From assembly GCF_963675165.1 (NCBI RefSeq), contig NC_087384.1:62001-126000 (forward strand): DNA of 64,000 nucleotides, written 5' to 3'. The stretch's first letter is position 1. Each line of letters opens with the position of its first letter. The stretch is from Halichondria panicea (taxonomy: Eukaryota; Porifera; Demospongiae; Suberitida; Halichondriidae). The position numbers and the translations under genes are program-made. Of the stretch, positions 1 through 11,600 are shown one piece after another. The notes under the pieces were generated by a model. That model made no database searches and was not told the DNA's origin. It saw only the letters and a list, made by a program, of their open reading frames with translations.

Positions 1-200
1 AAACTGAATATGAACAAATATATTATTATATAATGTGCTAAATTATAGCATTCATTTTATTGTGGCATGTATTCTTCTTATAATTATTTTATTGATAACT
101 TGTTTTTCATACATTATCATGTACATCATTATATCATAATTATTATACAAAAAGAGAGTTCTCAGAACATACACAAATTAAGTACACAAAGCTCTAGTGT
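1..200. other. AT-rich 3' flank of ACAD8
   Basis: AT-rich sequence downstream of the ACAD8 stop codon. I see no coding exon or RNA gene here. It probably holds the ACAD8 3' UTR and polyadenylation region on the minus strand. Confidence 0.5.
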
Positions 201-1320
201 TCACTGTAGAATGTTCCTGGACACTATGAGTCTCATGATTTCATTAGTACCTGCACACAACACAAGGGAAGGGGATATCATTATAGGTCATCACTAGATC
301 ACAGCTAGTTACAGACCTTCCAATATCTGGTGTACTCGAGTATCCCTCATGAACTGCTGCACTGCATAGTCCTTGAGGTAACCATAGCCACCGTGGAGTT
401 GCAACGCTTCATTAGTAATATTGAAGCAATGATCAGTTGCAAACAGTTTAGCCATAGCACACAGCTCAGCAGTGGCATTGTCACCATCATCCAGTGCAGC
501 GGCAGCATGGCGGACCATGAGGCGAGAGGCTGTCAGGGAGGTGCCAAGGTCCGCCATCTTGAACTGGAGGTACTGCAATGAATGGGTAATCAACAGATCA
601 TGTGTTTAGCACGGAACTATGAGCTGCCTGAGGATACAAATTATGTAATGTTGCTAGCTCCAGTGAAAAGTGGGATCTTAACTACCTGAAAGTTAGCGAG
701 TGTTTGTCCGAATGCTTGTCTTTGCTTGAGATGTTCTGTAGCTAGTGCAATAGATTGCCAGGCACCACCCAAACTGCATGAGGCTGTGTGTGTGTGTGGG
801 GGGGAGGGGGTACATTGTGTGTGTGTGTGTGTGTGGGGGGGGGAGGGGGGTACATTGTGTGTGTGTGTGTGTGTGGGGGGGGAGGGGAGTGGAGGGTACA
901 TTGTGTGTGTGTGTGTGTGGGGAGGGGGGGAGGGTACATTGTGTGTGTGTGTGTGTGTGGGGGGGGGTGGAGGGTACATTGTGTGTGTGTGTGTGTGTGT
1001 GTGCTGACTCACCAATGTTGATTCGTCCTCCATTGAGTCCGGCCATGGCAATACTGAATCCCTACAAGGACATGGCCATACCCATAACCACACCCACCAG
1101 TTACACCCACCTGTCCCTCAGCTCCTAATAGTTGTTCCCTGTGTACTGGACAATCCTCTAGCACCACTTCACGTGTTGGCTGGCTATTCCAGCCGACCTA
1201 TTAGTGGGTGTGGTCAGTACATCACATGACTACATTGTGTATATACCTTATTCTCTCTCTTCCCAAAGGAAAGTCCAGGAGTATCTTTATCCACAATGAA
1301 GCAGGAGATGCCTTTGGGAC

Positions 1321-1397
<77 letters not shown>

Positions 1398-2563
1398 TAT
1401 CTAAGCACACCATTAGAAAGGTAATTCTGAGAGCTATTGAATGCATCAATTAGTTTTGAAATTAGACATTCTGAACACAAATTACGGGCTCCCAAAGATT
1501 GCTACCAAATCGGTTGAATTCTAGAAAACATGCAAATAGTTCACATACATAGACTTGCCTGGCTCTCCTGTCCGTGCCATGACTAGGTACACATCAGCCA
1601 CACCCCCTCCGCTAATAAATGCCTATCCGAGGTTAAAGGTTAACTATTATACACTAGAGAGGCTCACCTTTGACCCTGTGAGGCGATAAGTGTCTCCCTC
1701 TAGTACAGCCCTTGTTTGCAGGTTAGCAGCATCACTCCCTGCCCCAGGTTCAGTGAGACAATAAGAGGAGAGTCTGGTCATGGTGGTGAGGTCAGGGAGG
1801 TAGCTCTCACGCTGACTCAGGCTGCCATACTCATCTATCATCCAAGCACACATACTGCACACACGTAGGGGACACAAATGAACATGTTAAAGCAATGACA
1901 TCGAAAGATTCACTGAATCAACACCACATGAAAGGCTAGAGCTACACAACTCATTACATATGTCCCAGTAGTTATTGACACATTAGCATACTTGTGTATG
2001 GAGAGGTAAGCGGTGGTACTGACACAGCCAGTGGAGAGAGCCTCAAATATAACAGAAGTGTCTAGTCGTGACAGCCCAGACCCTCCAACATCCTCACGCA
2101 CATAGATAGCAGCAAACCCAAGAGATGCCGCTTTACGCAACACCTCAACAGGTAACTCTTCCTGTGAGTGCGTAGTGTGTGTGAGTGTGAGGGGTGTACA
2201 TGTGTGTGTGTGTGAGTGTGAGGGGGTGGTGTGTGTGAGTGTGAGGGTGTATGTGTGTGTGTGAGGAGGTGGTGTGTACATGTGTGTGTGAGGAGGTGGT
2301 GTACGTGTGTGTGAGGAGGTGGTGTGTGTGTACTTTGAGGTCCCAGTCTTTCATATGAGGGCTCATCTCGTTACTGGCAAACCTCAGAGCCTCTGCTTGT
2401 AACTGCATCTGCTCACTGGTTAGCCCGCGACTAGCTGAGGGAGTATGTACATGCAGTGACAGGATCAGAGGTGTTGCTACACTAACTCACGGTCCAGACA
2501 TGAGGTGGAGGCAGCGCGTGTCCGCATACCTAGTCCTACAATGCTCCTCACAGCTCGTAACAT
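201..2563 (-). CDS. ACAD8: Isobutyryl-CoA dehydrogenase, mitochondrial (ACAD8)
   Basis: Flavoprotein of valine catabolism that oxidises isobutyryl-CoA to methacrylyl-CoA in the mitochondrial matrix. Eleven exons in transcription order: 2491-2563, 2334-2434, 1992-2161, 1668-1854, 1559-1622, 1247-1320, 1111-1197, 1013-1061, 686-783, 317-572, 201-250. They join in frame to about 402 residues (human about 415). The N-terminus is Arg/Ser-rich ([20 protein letters not shown]), as expected of a transit peptide. Recognisable segments include [41 protein letters not shown] and [18 protein letters not shown]. The catalytic Glu lies in ILEGTNEIM, split by the last intron. The intron at 1321-1558 has a GC donor (GCAAGT). 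The last donor (GTCTGT) is weak, but the join restores the expected protein. Introns carry G/T-rich and (CA)n repeats. ACAD8 fits better than short-chain acyl-CoA dehydrogenases because of the conserved C-terminal half. Confidence 0.95.
788..1003. repeat. (GT)n plus G-run tandem repeat in ACAD8 intron
   Basis: About five imperfect copies of a unit made of a GT tract, a run of G and a TACATT spacer fill the intron between ACAD8 exons 1013-1061 and 686-783. On the gene's strand it is CA/C-rich and ends directly at the CACACACAG acceptor. Translations of this stretch are low-complexity artefacts. Confidence 0.9.
1322..1394. repeat. (CA)n microsatellite in ACAD8 intron
   Basis: About 36 uninterrupted CA units. 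On the minus (coding) strand the GT tract runs straight into the TAG acceptor of exon 1247-1320. Shorter GT-rich tandem repeats also lie at 2165-2330 in the next-but-two intron. Confidence 0.95.
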
Positions 2564-3190
2564 TGTAACTTTCTTGTTAATTTTACCAGTAGGTAATGAT
2601 CATCACATGGGTAAGCTCAAATAGAACATAATTAAGGATTGATAGCCTCGATTCCAAGCCGCTGAGAAAGGCTGCATGGTATACACTGTTTACTCTTCAA
2701 GGGGCTGGAGCGAGGCTAATGGTTTGGTAAAGGTGGTCAACAGCAGTTCTCCTCTCACCGAAAATATGAACCTCGATATTAATCTTTTTCCGAACAATTT
2801 CATTTATACAGAGTTTGAAATTGGGAGTACGAGATGATTTTTAATCAAAAATTAATTATAATAAGCAGTTGCATTTAATTCTGTGTCTAGTCAGATTGTT
2901 GGGGCTGTATGGCTGAGTGTAGTCAGATGGTCGAGGCTGTGTGGCCCTGCTGGGAGTCTAGTCAGATGGTTGAGGTTGTATGGCAGAGCCTAGTCAGATG
3001 CATAGATGGTTGAGGCTGTATGGCAGAGTCTAGTCAGATGCTCTTGCTCCTGTATAAAATGGAAGTGAAATAGATACAAACAAATGAAAACCACCATTAT
3101 TAAAGAGATGAATCAGCATTTTCTGTGACCTCAGTTGTGGTATTATTATTGTGCAGAAGTACTGGCTGAAAGAGAGCAATAGGTGAGTTA
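2564..3190. other. ACAD8 upstream region with inverted-repeat fragment
   Basis: No coding exon recognised. It presumably contains the ACAD8 promoter immediately above 2563. A fragment at 2644-2658 (AGCCTCGATTCCAAG) with a degenerate inverted partner near 2708-2718 matches the terminal inverted repeat seen at 7727-7784. Four imperfect copies of a motif around 'agtcagatggttgaggctgtatgg' tandemly fill about 2890-3040. Confidence 0.5.
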
Positions 3191-3194
3191 AGTA

Positions 3195-3960
3195 ACAAGT
3201 GCCTGTGTGTGTGCATTGCAACCATTGACTGAGCAATAGGTCGACTATAACCAGTGCCTGTGTGTGTGCATTGTAAGTATAACCAGTGCCTGTGTGTGTG
3301 TGTGCATTGCAAGTATAACCAGTGCCTGTGTGTGTGTGTGCATTGCAAGTATAACCAGTGCCTGTGTGTGTGTGTGCATTGCAAGTATAACCAGTGCCTG
3401 TGTGTGCATTGCAAGTATAACCAGTGCCTGTGTGTGTGCATTGCAAGTATAACCAGTGCCTGTGTGCATTGCAAGTATAACCAGTGCCTGTGTGTGTGCA
3501 TTGCAAGTATAACCAGTGCCTGTGTGTGTGCATTGCAAGTATAACCAGTGCCTGTGTGCATTGCAAGTATAACCAGTGCCTGTGTGTGTGCATTGCAAGT
3601 ATAACCAGTGCCTGTGTGTGTGCATTGCAAGTATAACCAGTGCCTGTGTGTGTGTGCATTGCAACCATTGACTGAGCAATAGGTCGACTATAACCAGTGC
3701 CTGTGTGTGTGCATTGCAAGTATAACCAGTGCCTGTGTGTGTGCATTGCAAGTATAACCAGTGCCTGTGTGTGTGCATTGCAAGTATAACCAGTGCCTGT
3801 GTGTGCATTGCAAGTATAACTAGTGCCTGTGTGTGTGTGTGCATTGCAAGTATAACCAGTGCCTGTGTGTGTGCATTGCAAGTATAACCAGTGCCTGTGT
3901 GTGTGCATTGCAACCATTGACTGAGCAATAGGCGAGTATAACAAGTGCCTGTGTGTGTGC
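3195..3960. repeat. Minisatellite, 28-36 bp unit, about 22 copies
   Basis: Tandem copies of a unit containing GCATTGCAAGTATAACCAGT followed by GCCTG and a (TG)n tract of variable length. Three copies carry an alternative segment with an ACCATTGACTGAGCAATAGG core (near 3220, 3665 and 3915), so there is a higher-order pattern. Several frames are open on both strands, purely because of the repeat. On the minus strand each unit reads as a (CA)n tract ending in CAG, like an acceptor. Confidence 0.95.
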
Positions 3961-4049
3961 CATCGACTGGTTAGACAACAATTTCCAGCCTTGAGACAAC
4001 ACACATTCCAACAACCACAACAATTGCATCCACTGAAACACAACACAAA

Positions 4050-5560
4050 AACTGAAGATCCAAACAACTGAAGATTTCGAAACCACCAAACACTTCAAAC
4101 CATATTTATTATATCACCGACAAATCACCATGAGAGGTCAAAGGTTGTACCACCCAATCACCTTATCTATTTATTGTACACCCCTAGAGAGTACAGAACA
4201 AGGTAACTGAATTGAGTGAATGGATCAGTGAACAGTAAAGTGAATGGTATCATGTTTCAGAGCAACATAGAACCTGTGCCAGGATCTGTGGCATGCTCGG
4301 TACGATCGAGTCATGACAACGTAGCTATCCTGCATCATTCCTGATCCAATCACCAGCAAGCGTCCTCACGCCCCCACTGGGCAGTATTGCTCTGTTCAGA
4401 TTTCCAAATCCCATGCCTTCAGGGCTACCAGTACCGCAACGCGATGGCAGAATCCCAAAAACAAGGAATCTAGAAAAATGAACGGAGCAATACTGTTGAG
4501 TTTTCCCGAAAGGCAAGGATCACTCAAGACGCTCGACTTACTGGTCGTAACACCAGGTCAACAGGGTTACAGCTAGTCCCGAAGGCAGGGCCTAGCACAG
4601 GCTCTACATCACTCTGAGGCATGATCCCACCACTCAACTGTACAAAGCTCTAGTCATTCAATGTAACTAACTAGTTCTGCACTACGAACCTAGATACCAG
4701 CCACACAAAGATAATGGGCCACCTGCCATGCACACAAGATCAATAAACCTTTGCTTCTGTGCATGGAAACAACCTGACCTCTCTAACACAACCAATGAAG
4801 ATCTGAATACAACACAACAACAACTGAAGAATTCAATCCACCAAACACCACAAATCAAGTTATAATCTCACCAGACAGATTACCATGAGAGGTCAAAGGT
4901 TGTACCACCCAATCATCTATTGTCCCCTAGAGAGTACAGAACAAGGTAACTGAATTGAGTGAATGGATCAGTGAACAGTAAAATGAATGGTATCACGTCT
5001 CAGAGCAACATAGAACCTGTGCCAGGACCTGTGGCATGCTCGGTACGATCAAGTCATGACAACGTAGCTATCCTGCATCATTCCTGATCCAATCACCAGC
5101 AAGTGTCCTCACGTCCCCATTGGGCAGTATTGTCTGTTCAGATTTCTAAATCCCATGCCTTCAGGGCTACCAGTACCGCAACGCGATGGCAGAATCCCAA
5201 AAACAAGGAATCTAGAAAAATGAACGGAGCAATACTGTTGAGTTTTCCCGAAAGGCAAGGATCACTCAAGACGCTCGACTTACTGGTCGTAACACCAGGT
5301 CAACAGGGTTACAGCTAGTCCTGAAGGCAGGGCCTAGCACAGGCTCTACATCACTCTGAGGCATGATCCCACCACTCAACTGTACAAAGCTCTAGTCATT
5401 CAATGCAACTAACTAGTTCTGCACTACGAACCTAGATACCAGCCACACAAAGATAATGGGCCACCTGCCATGCACACAAGCTCAAATAAATGTGTTCCTA
5501 GAGGAAGTTTTGGCCTAACCTTTGCCTCTGTGCATGGAAAACAACCTGACCTCTCTATCG
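4050..5560. repeat. Tandem duplication of a ~750-bp segment with internal inverted repeat
   Basis: Two copies, about 4050-4795 and 4798-5560, align over nearly their whole length with small indels and substitutions (for example ACCATGAGAGGTCAAAGGTT at about 4127 and 4882). Inside each copy is an inverted repeat: 4382-4398 pairs with 4479-4495 (16 of 17 bp), separated by about 80 bp. The arm sequence contains GTATTGCTC. Short ORFs exist but have no recognised domain. It may be a non-autonomous mobile element, a structured RNA locus or a plain segmental duplication; I cannot decide. Confidence 0.7.
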
Positions 5561-5625
5561 TATCTCGAGATATTTGTTGCAATAAACTTAACAATCAGAC
5601 ACACAGTAACTTACCCACTGGAATG

Positions 5626-5768
5626 GGTAGCAGGTCTCCTCCTGCAGTCTCTGCGCGCACAGCTCTAAGTGTTTAAGTGGCAGGATGATGGAGTGGAGGT
5701 CTCCTCCTGCAGTCTCTGCGCGCACAGCTCCAAGTGTTCAAGTGGCAGGATGATGGAGTGGCAGTCCC
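5626..5768 (-). other. Tandemly duplicated exon-like segment, unassigned
   Basis: A unit of about 65 bp is present twice (about 5636-5700 and 5701-5765). On the minus strand one frame of each copy encodes LEHLELCAQRLQEET or a near variant, and the promoter-proximal frame continues to CYPFQW followed by GTAAGT at about 5612-5617, a consensus donor. This looks like the end of a coding exon with a duplicated segment, but I found no confident partner exons and no family. A GA microsatellite follows at 5781-5802. Confidence 0.3.
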
Positions 5769-6200
5769 TCCGTTTCACATACAGAGAGAGAGAGAGAGAG
5801 AGTAGTGACAAGAGTAGAGCCATACACACACAAGCGCAGCACATCACTTGCCTTAGGGGTAGGTAGCAAAATAATGGCATTCTGCCACGAGGTCTGGCCT
5901 TTATTCCTTCTCGATCCACCAATCAGATTCAGAGAAAGTAAACTTAAGAGCATACTCTAGAACATTCTTCACGAATTTTTACCAATAACTACGGTACACA
6001 CTTGAGGTTAATTATGGTTTTGTAGTACTGTACTGTTACAATCAATTAAGTAATTTAATTAAGACACAATAAAGGATCCCCTCCTAGCTATAAAGCGCTA
6101 AACCATACACACCACTGGACACACACACACACACACTGGGTACAGTGAGTTGATGGATAACTCAACTCAGTGGAGGAGATGTGGGTTAGGTATGTGATGT

Positions 6201-7049
6201 GTTGGGCAGCCTCACACAGTGGCAGCAGCAATCCTTGGGTACAGCTAGGTGTGTGTTGGGCAGCCTCACACAGTGGCAGCAGCAATCCTGGGGTACAGCT
6301 AGGTGTGTGTTGGGCAGCCTCACACAGTGGCAGCAGCAATCCTGGGGTACAGCTAGGTGTGTGTTGGGCAGCCTCACACAGTGGCAGCAGCAATCCTTGG
6401 GTACAGCTAGGTGTGTGTTGGGCAGCCTCACACAGTGGCAGCAGCAATCCTGGGGTACAGCTAGGTGTGTGTTGGGCAGCCTCACACAGTGGCAGCAGCA
6501 ATCCTGGGGTACAGCTAGGTGTGTGTTGGGCAGCCTCACACAGTGGCAGCAGCAATCCTGGGGTACAGCTAGGTGTGTGTTGGGCAGCCTCACACAGTGG
6601 CAGCAGCAATCCTGGGGTACAGCTAGGTGTGTGTTGGGCAGCCTCACACAGTGGCAGCAGCAATCCTGGGGTACAGCTAGGTGTGTGTTGGGCAGCCTCA
6701 CACAGTGGCAGCAGCAATCCTTGGGTACAGCTAGGTGTGTGTTGGGCAGCCTCACACAGTGGCAGCAGCAATCCTGGGGTACAGCTAGGTGTGTGTTGGG
6801 CAGCCTCACACAGTGGCAGCAGCAATCCTGGGGTACAGCTAGGTGTGTGTTGGGCAGCCTCACACAGTGGCAGCAGCAATCCTGGGGTACAGCTAGGTGT
6901 GTGTTGGGCAGCCTCACACAGTGGCAGCAGCAATCCTTGGGTACAGCTAGGTGTGTGTTGGGCAGCCTCACACAGTGGCAGCAGCAATCCTGGGGTACAG
7001 CTAGGTGTGTGTTGGGCAGCCTCACACAGTGGCAGCAGCAATCCTGAAG
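6201..7049. repeat. 54-bp minisatellite, about 15.7 copies
   Basis: Near-perfect tandem array with a 54-bp period (18 codons), so several frames on both strands stay open for about 280-317 codons; the repeated plus-strand peptide is CWAASHSGSSNPGVQLGV. Copies differ mainly at one T/G position: copies 1, 4, 10 and 14 carry T, the others G. The last copy diverges to CCTGAAG followed by GTAAGT at 7050, a perfect splice donor on the plus strand. I treat it as a minisatellite. A repetitive coding or UTR exon is possible but unsupported. Confidence 0.9.
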
Positions 7050-7930
7050 GTAAGTCCTGTAGAGTGGGTAGACATTACATCTGAATTCAGGGTACTGTTA
7101 TAGAAATGGAAAGGGTACAATGACACTAATATACATGTAATGGCTACAGGTGAATGTTGCCTTACATGTAGTCATTACGGTCCACTTGCTACAAGTTGGT
7201 TGTAAAGGATGTGACCACATGGAGTAATTAGAGGAGACAGTGGGCACTTATTATCAGCCAGCTAGAGCATTAGCACCACCCTGTCTACAGCACTGTGATC
7301 ATCTTCTTGCAATCTTCTATGGGGGGGGGGGGGGGGGGGGGTCAACAACAGGGCAACCTGCACAGATGAGAATACAGTACCCTATAATAAAGAGGTTGAC
7401 TCTCTAAAGCTCTCCACTGTTAGGCCTGGGGTAGCAATATTATCATTATCTGAGCATGCATGTTGAGTGAGAATTATGCTGGCTATAAATGGGCACTGAG
7501 AGGCTTTGGAATGCAGGTCATATGACTCATACTGATCTCTTTACTTTACATACTGATCTCTTTACTTTATATATGTGATACGTTGTGTTATGCTCGTGGT
7601 TTACACTGAATGAGGAATAAATAGGCTGTTATTTGGCAATGACTCTTGCATAAATACCGGTACATTATCTACATAAAGCAGTGCACTTGCAACAGAGTAA
7701 AACCACAATTTAAAATTGCCATCCCTAGCCTCGATCCCAGCTCCTTCGCGTCTTCTCAACTGAGAGCGGCCTGGAATCGAGGCTATGCCATCCCATTCTT
7801 GCTAAGAAACGTGGGTGGCTGGTTTAGTACAGAGGGGGTGGGGCTACTCATAGTAACCACGCCCCCGCATCCCAAACATATTAAATTGTGTTTGAATGGT
7901 GGGCGTGGTCGTTATCTACCTTGGAAAGAA
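7050..7930. other. ANKFY1 upstream region with poly-G run, inverted-repeat element and GGGCGTGG boxes
   Basis: No coding exon seen. A run of 21 G lies at 7321-7341. A small inverted-repeat element has arms at 7727-7740 and 7771-7784 (AGCCTCGATCCCAG / CTGGAATCGAGGCT, 13 of 14 paired, 30-bp loop). CCACGCCC at 7857-7864 and GGGCGTGG at 7901-7908 are GC/CACCC-type boxes just upstream of the ANKFY1 start and probably belong to its promoter. Confidence 0.55.
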
Positions 7931-8601
7931 ATGGCTGCCTCTTCTAGTAAGTAGTACAGTAGTATAGTGTTGCCTGCACTACAGATAGTGAGTAGCTAGG
8001 GCTAATGCTGTGTGGATAGCTACAAGTGCTACTATTAGAGGTTAAAAGACTGTGTGTGTTTATCCTTGCAGACGAAGCAGCCAAGCTACAGCAACATCTG
8101 GACCTTCTCAGGGCCCAGTATGTGAAGCTACAGCAACGTCATGCAGAGCTCGAACAGAAGTATTCCCGTGTCTTAGCCACGTCTGGTAGTGTAGGACCTG
8201 ACCACTTTGTGTCAAGGCTGCTCAAGGTGGTGTCAGACCTGTATGACAAATCCCTGTACAGGTATGTATGCCTTGTATATACAGTATGAGTGTGACTGTA
8301 TCCATGCACACAGTGACATGGAGGTGGTGCTGGCTGATCGGAGGATACCAGCTCATAAGTTCATCCTAGTGGCGAGGAGTCGACATTGGACACAAGACGA
8401 GACCTTATCATCGACCAATCAGCTTGACTTGAGTCACATGACACCTTTTGTAGCTGGGAGCATGATTCGCTGGGTCTACACTGACAGTATCATCCTACCC
8501 TCTGACCAAACAGCCATGATAGAGTTACTAGCAGCAGCTAACAAGTATCATCTAGGCCAACTCAAGGAGAAGTGAGTGGGCAGTGTGTGGTGTGTGTGAT
8601 A

Positions 8602-8632
<31 letters not shown>

Positions 8633-11600
8633 GTGAGGGGTCGCTGGTGTCTAGTGTGACTGTAAGGAATTGTATCAAGCTCTACCAAGCATCAGAGGAG
8701 CACTCGGCTGATAATCTCAAGAAATACTGCCTCCAAATGATCTCTAGTCATTGGGTAAGTCCCCCACCACTGAACAATACTGTGATCTGATTGGTTGCGT
8801 CCACACACAGAGCAATCTAAACACGAGTGACTTTGCTGAGATGACTGCTCCATTGTTATATGAGATATTTAAGGCTCACACAAACCATCCCCTCCACCTC
8901 GCCATCCTGCATTGTAGGGAAGACATTGTCTTCTTGTTCCTCATAGAGTTCAACTCACAGGTACTAGTGTATATTGACGTTGTTATTGGCCACTCATGTG
9001 TGTAACAGGATGCAGTAGATTCCTTACACGTTCACTCACCCCCACACTCACCCCCACCCCCACACTCACCCTCACTCCCACCCTCACCCCCACACTCACC
9101 CCCACCCCCACACTCACCCCCACACTCACCCTCACCCCCACACTCACCCCCACCCCCACACTCACCCTCACTCCCACCCTCACCCCCACACTCACCCCCA
9201 CCCCCACACTCACCCCCACACTCACCCTCACCCTCACTCCCACCCTCACCCCCACACTCACCCTCACCCCCACCCTCACCCTCACCCTCTCCTCACTGTA
9301 GCTGCCTGGCAAGCTGAATGAGTGTGACAGTGATGGCAACCTTCCTCTCAACCTTGCCCTCTTACATCGCCATGACAGCATTGCCAGCACACTGGTGGGT
9401 AATAACTGTGATGTGGATGTTCTGGACAGTGATGGGAACAGTCTCTTACACCTGGCTATCCTGAGAGGGGACACCTTTGCAGCCTCCTTCCTCATCAAGA
9501 ATGGAGCTAATACTATTCTACCTCGACGCAGTACCCAGGAGACTCCACTTCACCTGGCAGCTGCTTATAATCCCTCACAGGTATATTAGAGTGTGGTCCA
9601 GCTGTGATCATTCCTAATAACAACTTATTGTGATGGTCACCATGTGCTGTGTGTAGGCCCTGGCCCACGTGTCTAGTGTGGCTGTTAAGGATGCTCCCTG
9701 GCCAACTGAGTCCATGGCTCAGATAGCCAGCCTCTTGCTGGAGTATCATGCCAACCCTGACTCTCAAGACAGTACTGGAGCTACTCCACTTCAACGTGCT
9801 ATTACAGCAGGCAATGAAGATGTCTTCACTATCTTACTGACCAACCCAGTGTAAGCACACCCTCTCATTCATTGTACTAGCCTATACCTCACTACTGTGT
9901 GTACAGGTTGAACCTTGAGCTGCGTAACAATAGCTCTGAGACTGCATTATGGTTGGCCCTGTTAGACCTGGACACTGGCTACCTACACAGCACTGACCTC
10001 TCAGAGCATGACCACACCTTTGCTGCACGCCTTATACTCAGAGGAGCTAATATTGATGCAGTGGATACTCGCAGTGGCAACTCTGCACTTCATAGCGCTA
10101 TACTGGAGAGTAAGGAAGCAGCTGCTGTGTTCCTAGTACACAAGGGGGCTCTTCCTAATAACAAGAACAGCAAAGGGGAAGCCCCTATTCATTTAGCTGC
10201 CATGAATGGGCTGGAGACTCTTGTAGGTGTATTGCTAGAGTGTGGAGCAGATCCCAACCAACAGACTGCCCTCAAGCCACGCCCACTTGTCAAGACCCCG
10301 CCCACTACCCGACAAGACTCTCTGACCACACCCACTCCACTCGAGGCTCTCTCTTACACTGTACAGGTAGGTACATATGTAAGTGTAGTGTGGTGTGTGT
10401 AATGTGTGTATTGTGTGTGTGTAGGCGGGCAGTGGTTACTCGTCCTCACAGAGCTCACACCCGCCCACTCCACCCTCACAACCCTCACACTACAATCCTC
10501 CCGATATGGCAGAGACATTGCAAATGATCAGTGGAGGGATTACCATGGCAACCTTCCCTAAGGAGAGTCCGTCAATGAGCAGAGGTAAGGTCTACTAATT
10601 ACCCAGGATTAATGACAGGGACTTCCCCTCCAGTTGCTGTGAATCCATTCAACACAAACCCATTTGGCTCGGACAGTGAGGAGGAAGAGGACACGCCCCC
10701 TCCACTACCATCAGGGTATCATGTGATCAGTGCCCCTCCCACTAAGTCAGGCCACACCCACTCATCTCTTAGATCCAGTGCTACAGGTACAACAATTCAT
10801 AATTTGTATCATAATTATGTCATTTAATCTCACTCCCTAGGTACCCCAGCATCACAGCATGGTGCCACGCCCCCATTTGCCCCACCCACTAATGAGAGAG
10901 AGTTCATTGAATCAGCCGAGCAGTTTGATGTGACCTTTGACCCTGGCCTGCGGACTGCCCTCCACTTGGCCATTGCTTATAATCACCCACCAGTGGTCAG
11001 AGTGTTGCTACACCACAAAGGTAATAGATGCTCAATTGAAAAAGGCCATAATTTCCCATTTTTAGGAAAATATAGCCATGGGTATTTTGTCAAAAACAGG
11101 CCCAAAATGAACTAAAGTTTATGGCCATTCAAATAATTACGTTATCCTGTAGGTACTAGCAGCTCTGGTAAACTGGAAGTGGGTCTCAATGTGAACCTGA
11201 GAGATGGATCAGAAGAGACACCACTGAGTCTAGCACTGTGGACCAACCTATTCATGGTGGCACAGGAACTGCTTGATGCTGGGGCTGACATTGAGAGCAC
11301 AGACAGTGATGCTCCGGGCATGTTGTATGTTGCCATAGTGAGGGAGAAGGCTAAGGCAGCACGCTACCTCCTGGACAATGGAGCTAACTTCAAGAAGAAG
11401 TATGTATAAATTATATACCTACATGAGGCGGCATGTGTGTAGAAGCCAGTGTGTTGTGTGTGTTGTGTGTAGGAGCCAGTGTGTTGTGTGTGTTGTGTGT
11501 AGGAGCCAGTGTGTTGTGTGTGTTGTGTGTAGGAGCCAGTGTGTTGTGTGTGTTGTGTGTAGGAGCCAGTGTGTGTTGTGTGTTGGAGCCAGTGTGTTGT

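Noticed and set aside
3030-4067. 345-codon minus-strand ORF
   Set aside because: Low-complexity translation (HTQALVILAM repeats) of a minisatellite.
4325-4516. Short ORFs in the 750-bp duplication (also 5103-5318)
   Set aside because: No recognised domain, not conserved in frame between the two copies, and better explained by an inverted repeat.
6201-7049. CRISPR-like array
   Set aside because: Units are contiguous with no unique spacers, and the genome is eukaryotic.
6088-7084. Overlapping 280-317-codon ORFs on both strands
   Set aside because: They are translations of a 54-bp minisatellite in several frames at once; no non-repeat protein sequence supports them.
9033-9297. Interstitial telomere repeat
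   Set aside because: The CCCCCACACTCA unit does not match TTAGGG or a known animal telomere variant; it is an intronic minisatellite.
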